NCBI GenBank assembly: GCA_965214035.1
Contig: OZ243932.1
Span: forward strand, 744,001 to 808,000
Reading direction: 5' to 3'
Length of the DNA stretch: 64,000 bases
From: JAJDYQ01 sp965214035
Lineage (GTDB): Bacteria > Pseudomonadota > Gammaproteobacteria > JAJDYQ01
In this document: piece after piece, positions 50,195 through 58,699 of the stretch
Layout of the letters: each line of letters opens with the position of its first letter
Numbering within the stretch: the stretch's first letter is position 1
The notes under the pieces: model-generated
Told to the model about the DNA's origin: nothing
Databases searched by the model: none
Seen by the model: only the letters and a program-made list of their open reading frames with translations
Position numbers and translations under genes: made by a program

Positions 50195-51862
50195 TTAAAG
50201 CCCTGCAATAATAAATATAGTCAGTAGCACCAGTAGCTTCTCGGCCAGGTTGCCGGTCAGCCATGTGCGGGTGTTCCGTGTGCGCATCAGTATCAGGCTC
50301 AAAATGGTCAATAGCGGATATAGGGTTTTATAAATGCGCACTATGAGGCTTCCGATATCGCTGGCGATTTTCGGTAATGCCTTTCGATAAAGCCACTCGG
50401 CGTCAATGTTTGTGGTGTGTATTTGTGCAGGGGAATAGCGCCTTTTTTCCATCCAGACAAATGCCAGTGCCGTGAACATCAGCAGCTGCAGTTGTGCGAT
50501 GACATGGGTGGTGTCATACGGCCAGTAATCGACATTCCAGGGCAGCAGTGCATAAAGATATTGTGGAAAAATACCTATCAAAATGCACAGCGTGGCTGCA
50601 ATCAGCATCGCGATAATCATATTGGTCGGCGCTTCCTGTGTGCGAATACCGGAGTCATGTGCGAAGAAGGTAAAGTATGGTACCTTGATGCCGGCGTGGT
50701 ACAGTACACCGGCGGAGGCGAACAGCAGTGCCAGCCAGATATATTGATGGCCTTCTTCCAGTAATGCGGTCATCACAAAAGATTTGCTGACAAAGCCACT
50801 GAACAGTGGTAGTGCCGAGATCGAGGCTGCACCAATGATACACAGTACGGTGGTTTTCGGCATGGTTTTGTACAGCCCGCCGAGGTCAGAAGCATATACA
50901 TGACCGACCCTGTACAGAACCGCACCCATTGACATAAACAGCAGTGATTCATACAGGATATGTGAAAAGGCATGTGCTACCGCGCCGTTCAGTGCCAGTG
51001 CTGTACCCAGGCCAATGCCGGTCACCATAAAACCAAGCTGGTTGATCAGGATGTAGCTTAATACCCGTCGCAGGTTGTTTTCGAGCACAGCATAGAAGAG
51101 CGGAAAACAGGCCATCACTGCGCCGATGTAGATCAGAATATCGGTACCGGGGAATCCCCGTATCAGGGTATAGATTGCCACTTTGGTGGTGAATATGGAT
51201 AAAACAGCGGCCCCGGTTGGTGTGGATTCCGGGTAGGCATCAGTTAGCCAGTTATGCAGAAGTGGAAAGGCGCACTTGATGCCGAAGGCCAGTAGGATTA
51301 GCCACCCGCCGGGACTTTCGATACCGATAAAGTCGAATGCCAGTGAACCCGTGTAACGATAGTGAATCAGCGCGCCAGCCAGTAACAGCACGCCGGATGA
51401 AATTTGAAAGACCAGATAGCGCATACCGGCTTTGATGGCGCGAATGCTGCCTCTCGCCCAAATCAGAAAGACGGAGCTGATGACCAGTAATTCCCAGAAA
51501 ATGAATAATGTAATCAGGTCGCCGGCAAATACCGCTCCCATTGCACTCCCGGCATAGATCAGTCCTGCAATATGCTGCATGGTGTCTTTGAGATGCAATG
51601 TATAGATCACCAGCACAAAGGCGGCAATGTGAAATATATAACCGAATATCAGGCTCAGGCGGTCACTGCGCATCAGAATGAGATCAAACTCAAGTAATGA
51701 TACGCTGAGCAGGGCCCCTTCCGGCATATCCAGCCACAGGTGCAGGCCGCCCAGCAGTGGTGCGGTCAGCATCAGTGCACTGCGCAAATGCCCGTGCGTT
51801 ACCAGTACCAGCAGTGCGGCCAGAAAGAAAGGGATAAACGGCGGCAGCTCACTCATCCACAT
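50195..51862 (-). CDS. Third D-type antiporter subunit, Mrp/Mbh family (divergent)
   Basis: This 555-residue NuoN/MrpD-like subunit has about 14 membrane helices. The conserved Glu is present (DLITLFIFWELLVISSVF, about residue 122) and so is the first channel Lys (FGIKCAFPLLHNWLTDAY). The second lysine region, normally HAxxKxxLF, reads HAFSHILYESLLFM with no lysine, suggesting altered or lost proton transfer. A C-terminal extension (about 100 residues) ends in extra helices. It overlaps the small membrane gene by 14 bases and ends the operon. Confidence 0.8.
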   Translation of the reverse strand: MWMSELPPFIPFFLAALLVLVTHGHLRSALMLTAPLLGGLHLWLDMPEGALLSVSLLEFDLILMRSDRLSLIFGYIFHIAAFVLVIYTLHLKDTMQHIAGLIYAGSAMGAVFAGDLITLFIFWELLVISSVFLIWARGSIRAIKAGMRYLVFQISSGVLLLAGALIHYRYTGSLAFDFIGIESPGGWLILLAFGIKCAFPLLHNWLTDAYPESTPTGAAVLSIFTTKVAIYTLIRGFPGTDILIYIGAVMACFPLFYAVLENNLRRVLSYILINQLGFMVTGIGLGTALALNGAVAHAFSHILYESLLFMSMGAVLYRVGHVYASDLGGLYKTMPKTTVLCIIGAASISALPLFSGFVSKSFVMTALLEEGHQYIWLALLFASAGVLYHAGIKVPYFTFFAHDSGIRTQEAPTNMIIAMLIAATLCILIGIFPQYLYALLPWNVDYWPYDTTHVIAQLQLLMFTALAFVWMEKRRYSPAQIHTTNIDAEWLYRKALPKIASDIGSLIVRIYKTLYPLLTILSLILMRTRNTRTWLTGNLAEKLLVLLTIFIIAGL

Positions 51863-52115
51863 CGTAGTAATTTTCCTTTCGCATGAGCAGCCTGCGCAGC
51901 AGACGCGAAACCACTATCAGCACCACGAAGGCCACAAAGCCATACAAGGCGTAAAAGCCCGGCAGTTTTTCCCAGCTCGTGTAAATATGTCGATGAACGA
52001 AAAAGTCCAGAATGAATAACAGGCCGCATACCGCGTAAAAAGCTCTGAGTAGCTTTTCCACGTTTTGCGGCTTATCGAAAAAATACCTTTTTTCATCAGG
52101 CGGGTGTTTGTCCAT
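51849..52115 (-). CDS. Small membrane protein of the antiporter operon
   Basis: The 88-residue protein has two hydrophobic segments (about residues 24-41 and 54-73), with charged ends and a basic stretch SRLLRRLLMRKENYYD near the C-terminus. No family is recognised; MrpF/G-like and NuoK-like signatures are absent. It lies between the second and third D-type genes, eight bases after the former and overlapping the latter, so it is translated as part of the operon and may be a small accessory subunit. Confidence 0.6.
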   Translation of the reverse strand: MDKHPPDEKRYFFDKPQNVEKLLRAFYAVCGLLFILDFFVHRHIYTSWEKLPGFYALYGFVAFVVLIVVSRLLRRLLMRKENYYDVDE

Positions 52116-52123
52116 GATATTTT

Positions 52124-53581
52124 CTATCGGGCCGCCAGTCGGGCCAGAGAATAAAAAGGCTCAGGATTCAAAAACAGGTAAATACAGATCAGCGACGGTA
52201 CCAGCATGCCAATCAGGCAGGTAATCGGTGCTTCTTTAATGTCCTCGCTGATATGATCGTTTGCTGCCGGGAAAAATGCCCTGACGGGTATTGCCAGCAG
52301 GTAAATTATATTTAACAGGGAGCTGAGCATTAATATCGCCAGCATGGCCCATTGCCCGGCATCCACCGTGCCCAGCGCCAGATACCATTTGCTCCACATG
52401 CCCCCGAATGGTGGTAAACCGATAATACTGGCTGAGCCAATGGCGAAGAAAATAAATGTGAACGGCATTTGCCGGCCCAGCCCGTTTAACTGGGAAACCT
52501 GTGTTTTGTGTGTGGCGACCAGAATTGCACCAGCGGCGAAGAATAGTGTGATCTTGGCGAAGGCATGCATGGCGATATGCAGAGAACCGCCGAGCAGTCC
52601 TGTCGAATTGGCAAGCACGGCACCCAGCACGATATAACTCAACTGGCCAATGGTCGAGTAGGCCAGGCGCTCTTTCAGATTGTCGCATGTCATGGCGATC
52701 AGTGAGGCCAGCAGAATGGTCGTGGCCGGTAGCCAGATGAGCCATGTATCGGCACCGGTTGATGCTATAAAGTCAGGGCCGAAGATATAGAGAGTCACTT
52801 TCAAAATGCTGAAGACACCGGCTTTTACAACGGCTACGGCATGCAGCAGGGCGCTGACGGGTGTTGGTGCCACCATGGCAGCCGGCAGCCATTTATGCAG
52901 TGGCATGACGGCTGCTTTACCGATGCCAAGGATAAACAGCAGATACAGGGTTATAGCCCACGCTGGAGAGACACTGTCGGCCATAATGCCGCCCACAGTA
53001 AAATCCAGTGTGCCGGTTTGTGCCCAAATCACGATAATTGCCGGCAGCATCAACGCAATGGATGTGCCCATGAGAATACCGAGATAGACCCGTCCGTTGT
53101 GGCGCGCCTCGTCGGTGCCGGAATGCACGACAAGCGGATAGGTCGAAAGGGTCAGAAGTTCATAAAACAGAAACAATGTCAGCAGGTTGTCGGCGAAGAT
53201 AATGCCCATGGTGGCAGCAATAGCGACGGCAAAGGCGGTGAAAAAGCGGGTCTGGTTTTTTTCATGGTGCCCGCGCATATAGCCAATAGCATAAATGCTT
53301 GTTACCAGCCACAGAAAGCTGGCGACCATGGCAAATAACATGCCCAGTGGTTCAGCGGAAAAGGCGATGGTCAGCCCTGGTATGGGTTCAGCCAGTACCA
53401 GATCCCCGGTCTCACCGGCCTGAAAGAGCCGGTAAATCCGGTAAATGATGCCAATCAGTGTGGCGGCGGTCGCCAGTGTAACGGCCTCCCGTATATTCGG
53501 CCAGCGTCCCAGCCGGCTGATGATGACGGCACCGAGTAGCGGTGTCAGCATGGCCCACATGATGTAGTCTGTAATGCTCAT
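52124..53581 (-). CDS. mnhD: Second D-type antiporter subunit (MrpD/NuoN-like)
   Basis: The 485-residue membrane protein retains the proton-path residues: Glu in LLTLFLFYELLTLSTYPLV, Lys in GKAAVMPLHKWLPAAMVAPT and Lys in MHAFAKITLFFAAGAI. It is a full antiporter-like subunit with about 14 helices. It overlaps the first D-type gene by four bases (ATGA). Having two complete D-type subunits and a third divergent one is unusual for Mrp complexes, which normally have one A and one D. Confidence 0.85.
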   Translation of the reverse strand: MSITDYIMWAMLTPLLGAVIISRLGRWPNIREAVTLATAATLIGIIYRIYRLFQAGETGDLVLAEPIPGLTIAFSAEPLGMLFAMVASFLWLVTSIYAIGYMRGHHEKNQTRFFTAFAVAIAATMGIIFADNLLTLFLFYELLTLSTYPLVVHSGTDEARHNGRVYLGILMGTSIALMLPAIIVIWAQTGTLDFTVGGIMADSVSPAWAITLYLLFILGIGKAAVMPLHKWLPAAMVAPTPVSALLHAVAVVKAGVFSILKVTLYIFGPDFIASTGADTWLIWLPATTILLASLIAMTCDNLKERLAYSTIGQLSYIVLGAVLANSTGLLGGSLHIAMHAFAKITLFFAAGAILVATHKTQVSQLNGLGRQMPFTFIFFAIGSASIIGLPPFGGMWSKWYLALGTVDAGQWAMLAILMLSSLLNIIYLLAIPVRAFFPAANDHISEDIKEAPITCLIGMLVPSLICIYLFLNPEPFYSLARLAAR

Positions 53582-55059
53582 AGCCCGGTCAGCCCCAGAC
53601 TATTGACAGCCGCTTCGGCTGCACCGACGGATATCCCGGTATCCAGTCCCAGATAGATACAGGCAATCGCCAGCAACCATGTCGGGACAATTAACGCCGG
53701 AGTGCGCTCAATGTGGCCGATGTCATGTGGTTCGGCAGTTGGCTGGAAATAAAGCGTTTCGATCAGTTTCCAGACATAGACAATCGCCATTGCCGAACCC
53801 AGCACGATCACGGCGACAATCCACCATGCCTGTTGTTCGACCGCTGCCAGCACCAGATACCATTTGCTGATAAACCCGACTGTTCCAGGTACACCGATCA
53901 GGCTCAGGCCGGCAATGATAATGGCGGCAAACGTCAGTGGCATATGCCTGCCCATGCCGCTTAACGAGGCAATGCGCAGGCTGCCAGTTTGATATAGCAG
54001 AATGCCCGCGGTCATAAACAGCGTGGTCTTGATCAGCGCGTGATTAAATATATGGATCATGGTTGCCATTAGTCCTGTCGCTGATAACAGGCCGATGCCG
54101 ATCATGAAATAACCGATCTGTGACAGACTGGACCAGGCCAGCAGTGGTTTGATGCTGGTCTGATCGATTGATTTGGCAGCGCCGTGAATGACGGCGATGG
54201 CACCCAATACCATGAGCAGTTCGTTGAACAGTGTTTGCCGAGAATATTCCGGTGTGAACACGGTAAATACCATACGGGCAATGACATAGGCCGCTACCTT
54301 GGTCGATGTGCCGGCCAGAAAGGCTGATACCGTCATCGGCGCATAGGTATAGGCGCGGGGCAGCCATTGATGCAGTGGGAACACGGCGGCTTTCAGTGCC
54401 ATACCAATAAAGATAAATCCAAATGCGGTATGGATGGTTCGCACATGGGTTGATTCGGATAGTCTGATGGCCAAATCTGCCATATTCAGGCTGCCGGTTG
54501 CGGCATAGGCCAGACCAATGCCAATCAAAAGAAAGGTTGCGCCGATGGTACCCAGTATCAGATATTGAAATGAGGCTGTGAGTGCCTGACGGTTACGTCC
54601 CATGCCCACCAGTGCATAGGTAGCCAGTGAGGATATTTCCAGGAACACAAACACATTAAAGATATCGCCGGTCATGCTCATGCCGAGCAGGCCAAGAAAA
54701 CACAGCAGATAGGCCGCATGGAAGAGGGGCTGTTTGTTTTCCGGAATATCGGCTGGAACGCTGTACCAGGCATAGATAGCGACCAGAGTGCCGACAATAC
54801 TGATGGTGACCGCCATCAGTGCGTTCAGACCGTCAATTTCATAGGCAATGCCCCATGGTGGTGCCCAGCCGCCGAGCTCATAGTGAATCAGACTGCCGCT
54901 GATAACATCACCCAGAATGCTGAGTGACATGATCAGACACAGGGCCATGACCGCCATCACTATCGCCCAGGATGAACGCCCGCCAGGCAGTAGAGCCGTC
55001 ACCGGTGCGGCCAGCAGTGGCAGTACCACCATTAAAATAACGGAATGCTGGCCTACCAT
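53578..55059 (-). CDS. mnhD: First D-type antiporter subunit (MrpD-like)
   Basis: This 493-residue protein is the closest of the three to classical MrpD: IFNVFVFLEISSLATYALV carries the Glu, ALKAAVFPLHQWLPRAYTYA the Lys, and FNHALIKTTLFMTAGILLY the second Lys. Each is preceded by the expected helix pattern. Such subunits move protons and sodium across the inner membrane. It overlaps mnhC by seven bases and the second D-type gene by four. Ion specificity cannot be read from sequence. Confidence 0.88.
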   Translation of the reverse strand: MVGQHSVILMVVLPLLAAPVTALLPGGRSSWAIVMAVMALCLIMSLSILGDVISGSLIHYELGGWAPPWGIAYEIDGLNALMAVTISIVGTLVAIYAWYSVPADIPENKQPLFHAAYLLCFLGLLGMSMTGDIFNVFVFLEISSLATYALVGMGRNRQALTASFQYLILGTIGATFLLIGIGLAYAATGSLNMADLAIRLSESTHVRTIHTAFGFIFIGMALKAAVFPLHQWLPRAYTYAPMTVSAFLAGTSTKVAAYVIARMVFTVFTPEYSRQTLFNELLMVLGAIAVIHGAAKSIDQTSIKPLLAWSSLSQIGYFMIGIGLLSATGLMATMIHIFNHALIKTTLFMTAGILLYQTGSLRIASLSGMGRHMPLTFAAIIIAGLSLIGVPGTVGFISKWYLVLAAVEQQAWWIVAVIVLGSAMAIVYVWKLIETLYFQPTAEPHDIGHIERTPALIVPTWLLAIACIYLGLDTGISVGAAEAAVNSLGLTGL

Positions 55060-55445
55060 TCCTCAGTCTCTTCGCTTTGCTGCTCATCCTGAAACAGCAG
55101 TTCATCTTCTTCTACGGTGTGACAGGCCTCACTGATTCGCACAACAAAGGCGAATGCCAGTGCCGTTGTCGCAACGCCTACCACAATGGCCGTCAGCATT
55201 AAAACCTGTGGCAGCGGATTGGAATAGACCGTAAAGCCCTCTGCCACAATAGGTGCAGTACCATCTGTAACCACCCCCATACTGATATACATGAGAAATA
55301 CAGCGGCTTGCAGGATATTCAGTCCGGCAATTTTTTTAATCAGATTGGTATGGCTGATGATGGTGTAAAGGCCGATCATCATAATGATAATGGTGGCCCA
55401 GTAGTTGTAATGGGATACCCAGTGACTGCTGATGTAATCAATCAT
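55053..55445 (-). CDS. mnhC: Antiporter subunit C (NuoK-like)
   Basis: The 130-residue protein has three membrane helices of the NuoK/MrpC type (YWATIIIMMIGLYTIISHTN at the start, then LNILQAAVFLMYISMGV and LPQVLMLTAIVVGVATTALA) and an acidic C-terminal tail. MrpC forms part of the membrane core linking the D subunit to the rest. It overlaps mnhB by eight bases and the first D gene by seven. Size is normal for the family. Confidence 0.88.
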   Translation of the reverse strand: MIDYISSHWVSHYNYWATIIIMMIGLYTIISHTNLIKKIAGLNILQAAVFLMYISMGVVTDGTAPIVAEGFTVYSNPLPQVLMLTAIVVGVATTALAFAFVVRISEACHTVEEDELLFQDEQQSEETEEW

Positions 55446-55890
55446 GCTGCTTTTCTATACCTGCGTCCTGTGTTGTCAAAGGCCGACCGGCGAAGGAATC
55501 GAAGATCAGCAGCATGGTCGCGGCCACGGTAAAACCAACGCCCAGCTCGACCAGGATGATACCCATGTGCTGACCATGAACCGGCGTATCGGCAAGCACG
55601 CTGTAATTAAGAAACTCGCCACCCATGAACAAAGCTGCCACACCCGTGCCGGTATAAAGCAGCACTCCCAGGCTGGCAATGAATTTCAGGACAGGCCGGG
55701 GTATTGCTTTATCACCGGCTTCAAGGCCAAAGATCAGGCGATACAAAACCAAGGCGCTGCTGAAAATCATACCTGCCTGAAATCCGCCGCCCGGGCTGTA
55801 ATCGCCATGGAACTGTACATAAAGCGCGAACAGGATAATTAATGGAATGAGCATCTTGGCTACAATGCGCAGGATAATATTGTCTTTCAT
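55438..55890 (-). CDS. mnhB: Antiporter subunit B
   Basis: The 150-residue protein fits MnhB/MrpB: the N-terminal ILRIVAKMLIPLIILFALYV, then FHGDYSPGGGFQAGMIFSSA (the conserved GD-SPGGGFQ motif) and LSVLADTPVHGQHMGI-like segments later. Four helices are predicted. It overlaps the DUF4040 gene by four bases and mnhC by eight. In Mbh-type hydrogenases an equivalent subunit sits in the sodium-translocating module, consistent with the neighbouring order. Confidence 0.87.
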   Translation of the reverse strand: MKDNIILRIVAKMLIPLIILFALYVQFHGDYSPGGGFQAGMIFSSALVLYRLIFGLEAGDKAIPRPVLKFIASLGVLLYTGTGVAALFMGGEFLNYSVLADTPVHGQHMGIILVELGVGFTVAATMLLIFDSFAGRPLTTQDAGIEKQHD

Positions 55891-56447
55891 GGGGCATCCT
55901 CGTCATGGTGCTGGCGCCGTCCGTCGCCAAGCAATAACATCACGCCGATGCTCGCCGCAAAGATCACAACTACCTCGCCCAGTGTATCGAAGCTGCGGTA
56001 ACTGGCCAGTACAGCGGTAACCATATTGGGGACACCGGTTTCATTACGAGCTTCGGCAATATAGCGGTCAGCGACATGTCGATGTGCTGGTGCATTTATA
56101 TCGCCCATCAGGGCAATGTCATGTACTCCATAAAGCAGGGCACTACCGGTCAGCAGTACAATGATTAACGGTCGCCACTGCAATCGGGCTGTATTTTTTG
56201 CATAACGGATTCGGGTCAGTGTCAGTGTTACCAGCAGTAATACGGTTGATATGCCAGAACCGACCGCTGCCTCGGTAAAGGCGACATCCGGTGCATCCAT
56301 GACCATGAACAGGCCGGCCGTCAACAGGCTATACAGGCTTAATATCATCGCCACGGCCAGCATGCGGCGCAGTTGCAGTATGGTTGCTGCCATGGCTATC
56401 AGAAATAATAGCAGCAGCATATTGATAGCAATATCAATATCAATCAT
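55887..56447 (-). CDS. MbhD/MbhE-type (DUF4040) subunit, stand-in for MnhA C-terminus
   Basis: From ATG 56447 (AAAGGA upstream) the 186-residue protein has an MbhD/DUF4040 region (LLLFLIAMAATILQLRRML, then DAPDVAFTEAAVGSGISTVL) and an MbhE-like second part ending VVVIFAASIGVMLLLGDG. In classical Mrp systems these segments form the C-terminal end of subunit A. Here they are a separate gene and no NuoL-like A subunit is in the operon, as in Mbh-type hydrogenases. It overlaps mnhG by eight bases. Confidence 0.8.
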   Translation of the reverse strand: MIDIDIAINMLLLLFLIAMAATILQLRRMLAVAMILSLYSLLTAGLFMVMDAPDVAFTEAAVGSGISTVLLLVTLTLTRIRYAKNTARLQWRPLIIVLLTGSALLYGVHDIALMGDINAPAHRHVADRYIAEARNETGVPNMVTAVLASYRSFDTLGEVVVIFAASIGVMLLLGDGRRQHHDEDAP

Positions 56448-56766
56448 GGGCATCATCCTTTGTCGATTGATCTTTGCTCCACGGTTTGATTTTATGTTGC
56501 CAGGCACCGTTGCCCAGTGAAAAACTGGAAGCCGGGGAGGTAAAAAACAGAAAGGCATAAATAAAAAGCAACTTAACACTTTCAAATGACCAGCCGGCCT
56601 GCAGGCCCAGACCGAGCAGAATAAGTGAAGCACAGCCGGTGTCAGTGACACCGACGGCATGCAGGCGGGAATAGACATCAGGAAAACGCAGCAGGCCAAT
56701 TCCCCCGATGATTCCGAGAGCCCCGCCGGTGACAATTAAAACCCAGCTCAGAATATCAATCATCAT
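56440..56766 (-). CDS. mnhG: Antiporter subunit G
   Basis: The 108-residue protein has three membrane helices and the MnhG pattern: DILSWVLIVTGGALGIIGGIG, then LLRFPDVYSRLHAVGVTDTG (the conserved FPDVYxRLHA) and a short charged tail. ATG 56766 and 56763 are both possible. It overlaps the DUF4040 gene and mnhF. MnhG is a small subunit of the peripheral EFG group, needed for assembly in studied antiporters. Confidence 0.86.
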   Translation of the reverse strand: MMIDILSWVLIVTGGALGIIGGIGLLRFPDVYSRLHAVGVTDTGCASLILLGLGLQAGWSFESVKLLFIYAFLFFTSPASSFSLGNGAWQHKIKPWSKDQSTKDDAHD

Positions 56767-57037
56767 CCGGCCCTGACGAATAAAACTCCTCCCGCTCGAC
56801 CATGCGTAATGCCGCCAGTACCCCAAGCCAGTTCAGCAGGGAATAAAGCAATGCAATATCCAGCACATCGGGGCGACTGGAAAGAAAGGCAAATACCGCG
56901 ACCAGCAATACGCTCTTGGTGCCGAACATGTTGACGGCAAGGATGCGGTCGAAGACAGTCGGGCTGGCAACGGCACGCACGACGGCCAGTGCCATACTGA
57001 TCAATATGGTGACTGCTGCCACTACAAACAGAGTCAT
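56756..57037 (-). CDS. mnhF: Antiporter subunit F
   Basis: The 93-residue protein has three helices with the MnhF signature SPTVFDRILAVNMFGTKSVL (about residues 25-44) and later DIALLYSLLNWLGVLAALR. It overlaps mnhE by four bases (ATGA) and mnhG by about 11, so translation is probably coupled. It has a highly acidic C-terminal tail (SSGPDDD). Length is typical of the family. Confidence 0.86.
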   Translation of the reverse strand: MTLFVVAAVTILISMALAVVRAVASPTVFDRILAVNMFGTKSVLLVAVFAFLSSRPDVLDIALLYSLLNWLGVLAALRMVEREEFYSSGPDDD

Positions 57038-57540
57038 GGCTGCTTCTGTGTTGGTGGTATGACATCCCCGGTTTCTGGCACGATGGATGCCAGATAACCG
57101 CGTTTAAGCTCCTCCGCCCCTTCCTCGGATAGTGCATGTACGATGATGGCCCCCGGCTCGACCTCAATGCTTGCGGTGCCAGGTGTCAGGGTGATGGCAT
57201 TGGCATATATTGCCTTTTCCAGCTCTGTTTGATGGGTATCAGGAACAGAGAACACCGTTGGACTGATCGGGCGAATGCCAAGGATTCTCAATGTGACATC
57301 CATGTTCGCACGGGCAATTTGAATTTGCAGTAAAAACCAGAAGCGGGGTAGTAAAAAGATCAAATGAAACGGATAGCTTTCACGATCTATCACGCCCATG
57401 CGCCGCGCAATGAGCAGTGTCAGCATGACGGAGGCCGTGCCGAAACCGAGCATCAGTGGTTCAAAATGAGTAGAGAGCAGCAACCAGAGCATCGCCAGGG
57501 TAAGCCCCATGCTGATGGTATGTATCATTCCTGAGTTCAC
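57034..57540 (-). CDS. mnhE: Antiporter subunit E
   Basis: This 168-residue protein starts the operon. It has two N-terminal membrane helices (TLAMLWLLLSTHFEPLMLGF, then LIFLLPRFWFLLQIQIARAN) and a cytoplasmic domain with ANAITLTPGTASIEVEPGAI, the MnhE motif. Characterised MrpE proteins help assemble or regulate the complex. It is preceded by about 130 bases of gene-free DNA before the glycosyltransferase. Any operon promoter should lie in that gap; I could not identify one with confidence. Confidence 0.86.
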   Translation of the reverse strand: MNSGMIHTISMGLTLAMLWLLLSTHFEPLMLGFGTASVMLTLLIARRMGVIDRESYPFHLIFLLPRFWFLLQIQIARANMDVTLRILGIRPISPTVFSVPDTHQTELEKAIYANAITLTPGTASIEVEPGAIIVHALSEEGAEELKRGYLASIVPETGDVIPPTQKQP

Positions 57541-57671
57541 AGCATATCCGGACGGAAACCAGTCACAATCATACCACTTGATTCCAGAAATTGTAATCCT
57601 CCTGAAAAAAGCAGTGAATCATTCACTTTGAGCACTGATCTCCTGTTGCCGGTTTTCATGGATTTTCCCAT

Positions 57672-58655
57672 TTACTTTTCAAAGATAAACTTTTCGACCT
57701 CACTGAAAAAACGTTCAATGCGAAATGATTGGGCAAACTCTCTTTGCTTTCTTAAAATTTCCTCATCTTCCTCCGAAAAGATTTTGTTAATTCTGTCAAT
57801 CCAGACGTTCTTCTCTAAAGGTAGTAGATTCTCTTCCAGATTTGATTCCAGGAGTCCGGTGTTATTGGCCGACAAAACATAACAATTACTGGCTGCAGCC
57901 TCTACCGGAGGTAATCCAAACCCTTCATACAGTGATGGAAATAAAAGAATTTTACTTTCCTCAAGGTACTTTTTTTTGTCCTTTTCCGAACATCGCTCTA
58001 TGATGGAAACTTTCAGGTTATGTGCTTTAATAAAAGAAGCATCCTGCGGGGAAATTTCCCCGATTCTTAGCAGTTTTTTATCGTTAAAGTGTTTTAGTAT
58101 CTGCAAAATAAACTTGAAGTTTTTGTTCCTGGTATTCCTTGCGATATGAATAAAATCATATTGCTTTTGTCTCTTTTGGAGTGATTCAAAAAATATTTCA
58201 TTGATGCCGCCATATATCACTTTATTTTGCGGTATTTGATATTTGTGATAAAAGTCAGTAAATTCTTCCTTCGCAAATCTGGAGATAAATACCAGTTTGT
58301 CGGCTTTCAAAGAGTGCTTGAATATAAGTTTCCAAAAAATTCTTTTCCAGGAAGCTTCATATGTCAGACCTGCCCAATCATGTATGATGGCCGCTTTGTT
58401 TTTGGCATTGCTGTTTATAAGGGCTTTCATCAGGATGGGTTCATGAGTCAATACCCAATCAAACTCTTTTTCATTTTTATAAAAAATTACTCTCGATAAT
58501 CTTTTGAGAAATGATTTTGAATATAAATCAACATATTCAACCTGATAGTCTTCTTTTTGTTCAAAGTATTTTTTTTGAAGATACGCATAGATTTTCATCG
58601 ACATCGTAATTTTATATATACTTAATATCAGAATTTTATTAACTTTTTTATCCAT
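57672..58655 (-). CDS. GT4-type glycosyltransferase in an AT-rich insert
   Basis: The 327-residue protein is a GT-B fold family 4 glycosyltransferase. The C-terminal half has LLFPSLYEGFGLPPVEAAAS, the E-x7-E donor-site motif (about residues 240-259), preceded by YDFIHIARNTRNKNFKFILQ. The N-terminal half begins VNKILILSIYKITMSMKIYA. It is far richer in A, T, Lys and Ile than any neighbour, a sign of horizontal transfer. No other surface-sugar gene is near it, so its acceptor is unknown. It interrupts the gap between the antiporter operon and the pyrimidine cluster. Confidence 0.8.
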   Translation of the reverse strand: MDKKVNKILILSIYKITMSMKIYAYLQKKYFEQKEDYQVEYVDLYSKSFLKRLSRVIFYKNEKEFDWVLTHEPILMKALINSNAKNKAAIIHDWAGLTYEASWKRIFWKLIFKHSLKADKLVFISRFAKEEFTDFYHKYQIPQNKVIYGGINEIFFESLQKRQKQYDFIHIARNTRNKNFKFILQILKHFNDKKLLRIGEISPQDASFIKAHNLKVSIIERCSEKDKKKYLEESKILLFPSLYEGFGLPPVEAAASNCYVLSANNTGLLESNLEENLLPLEKNVWIDRINKIFSEEDEEILRKQREFAQSFRIERFFSEVEKFIFEK

Positions 58656-58699
58656 AGTATTATGTAGCCTGTCAGATTCCTGAATATCATGATCGGATA

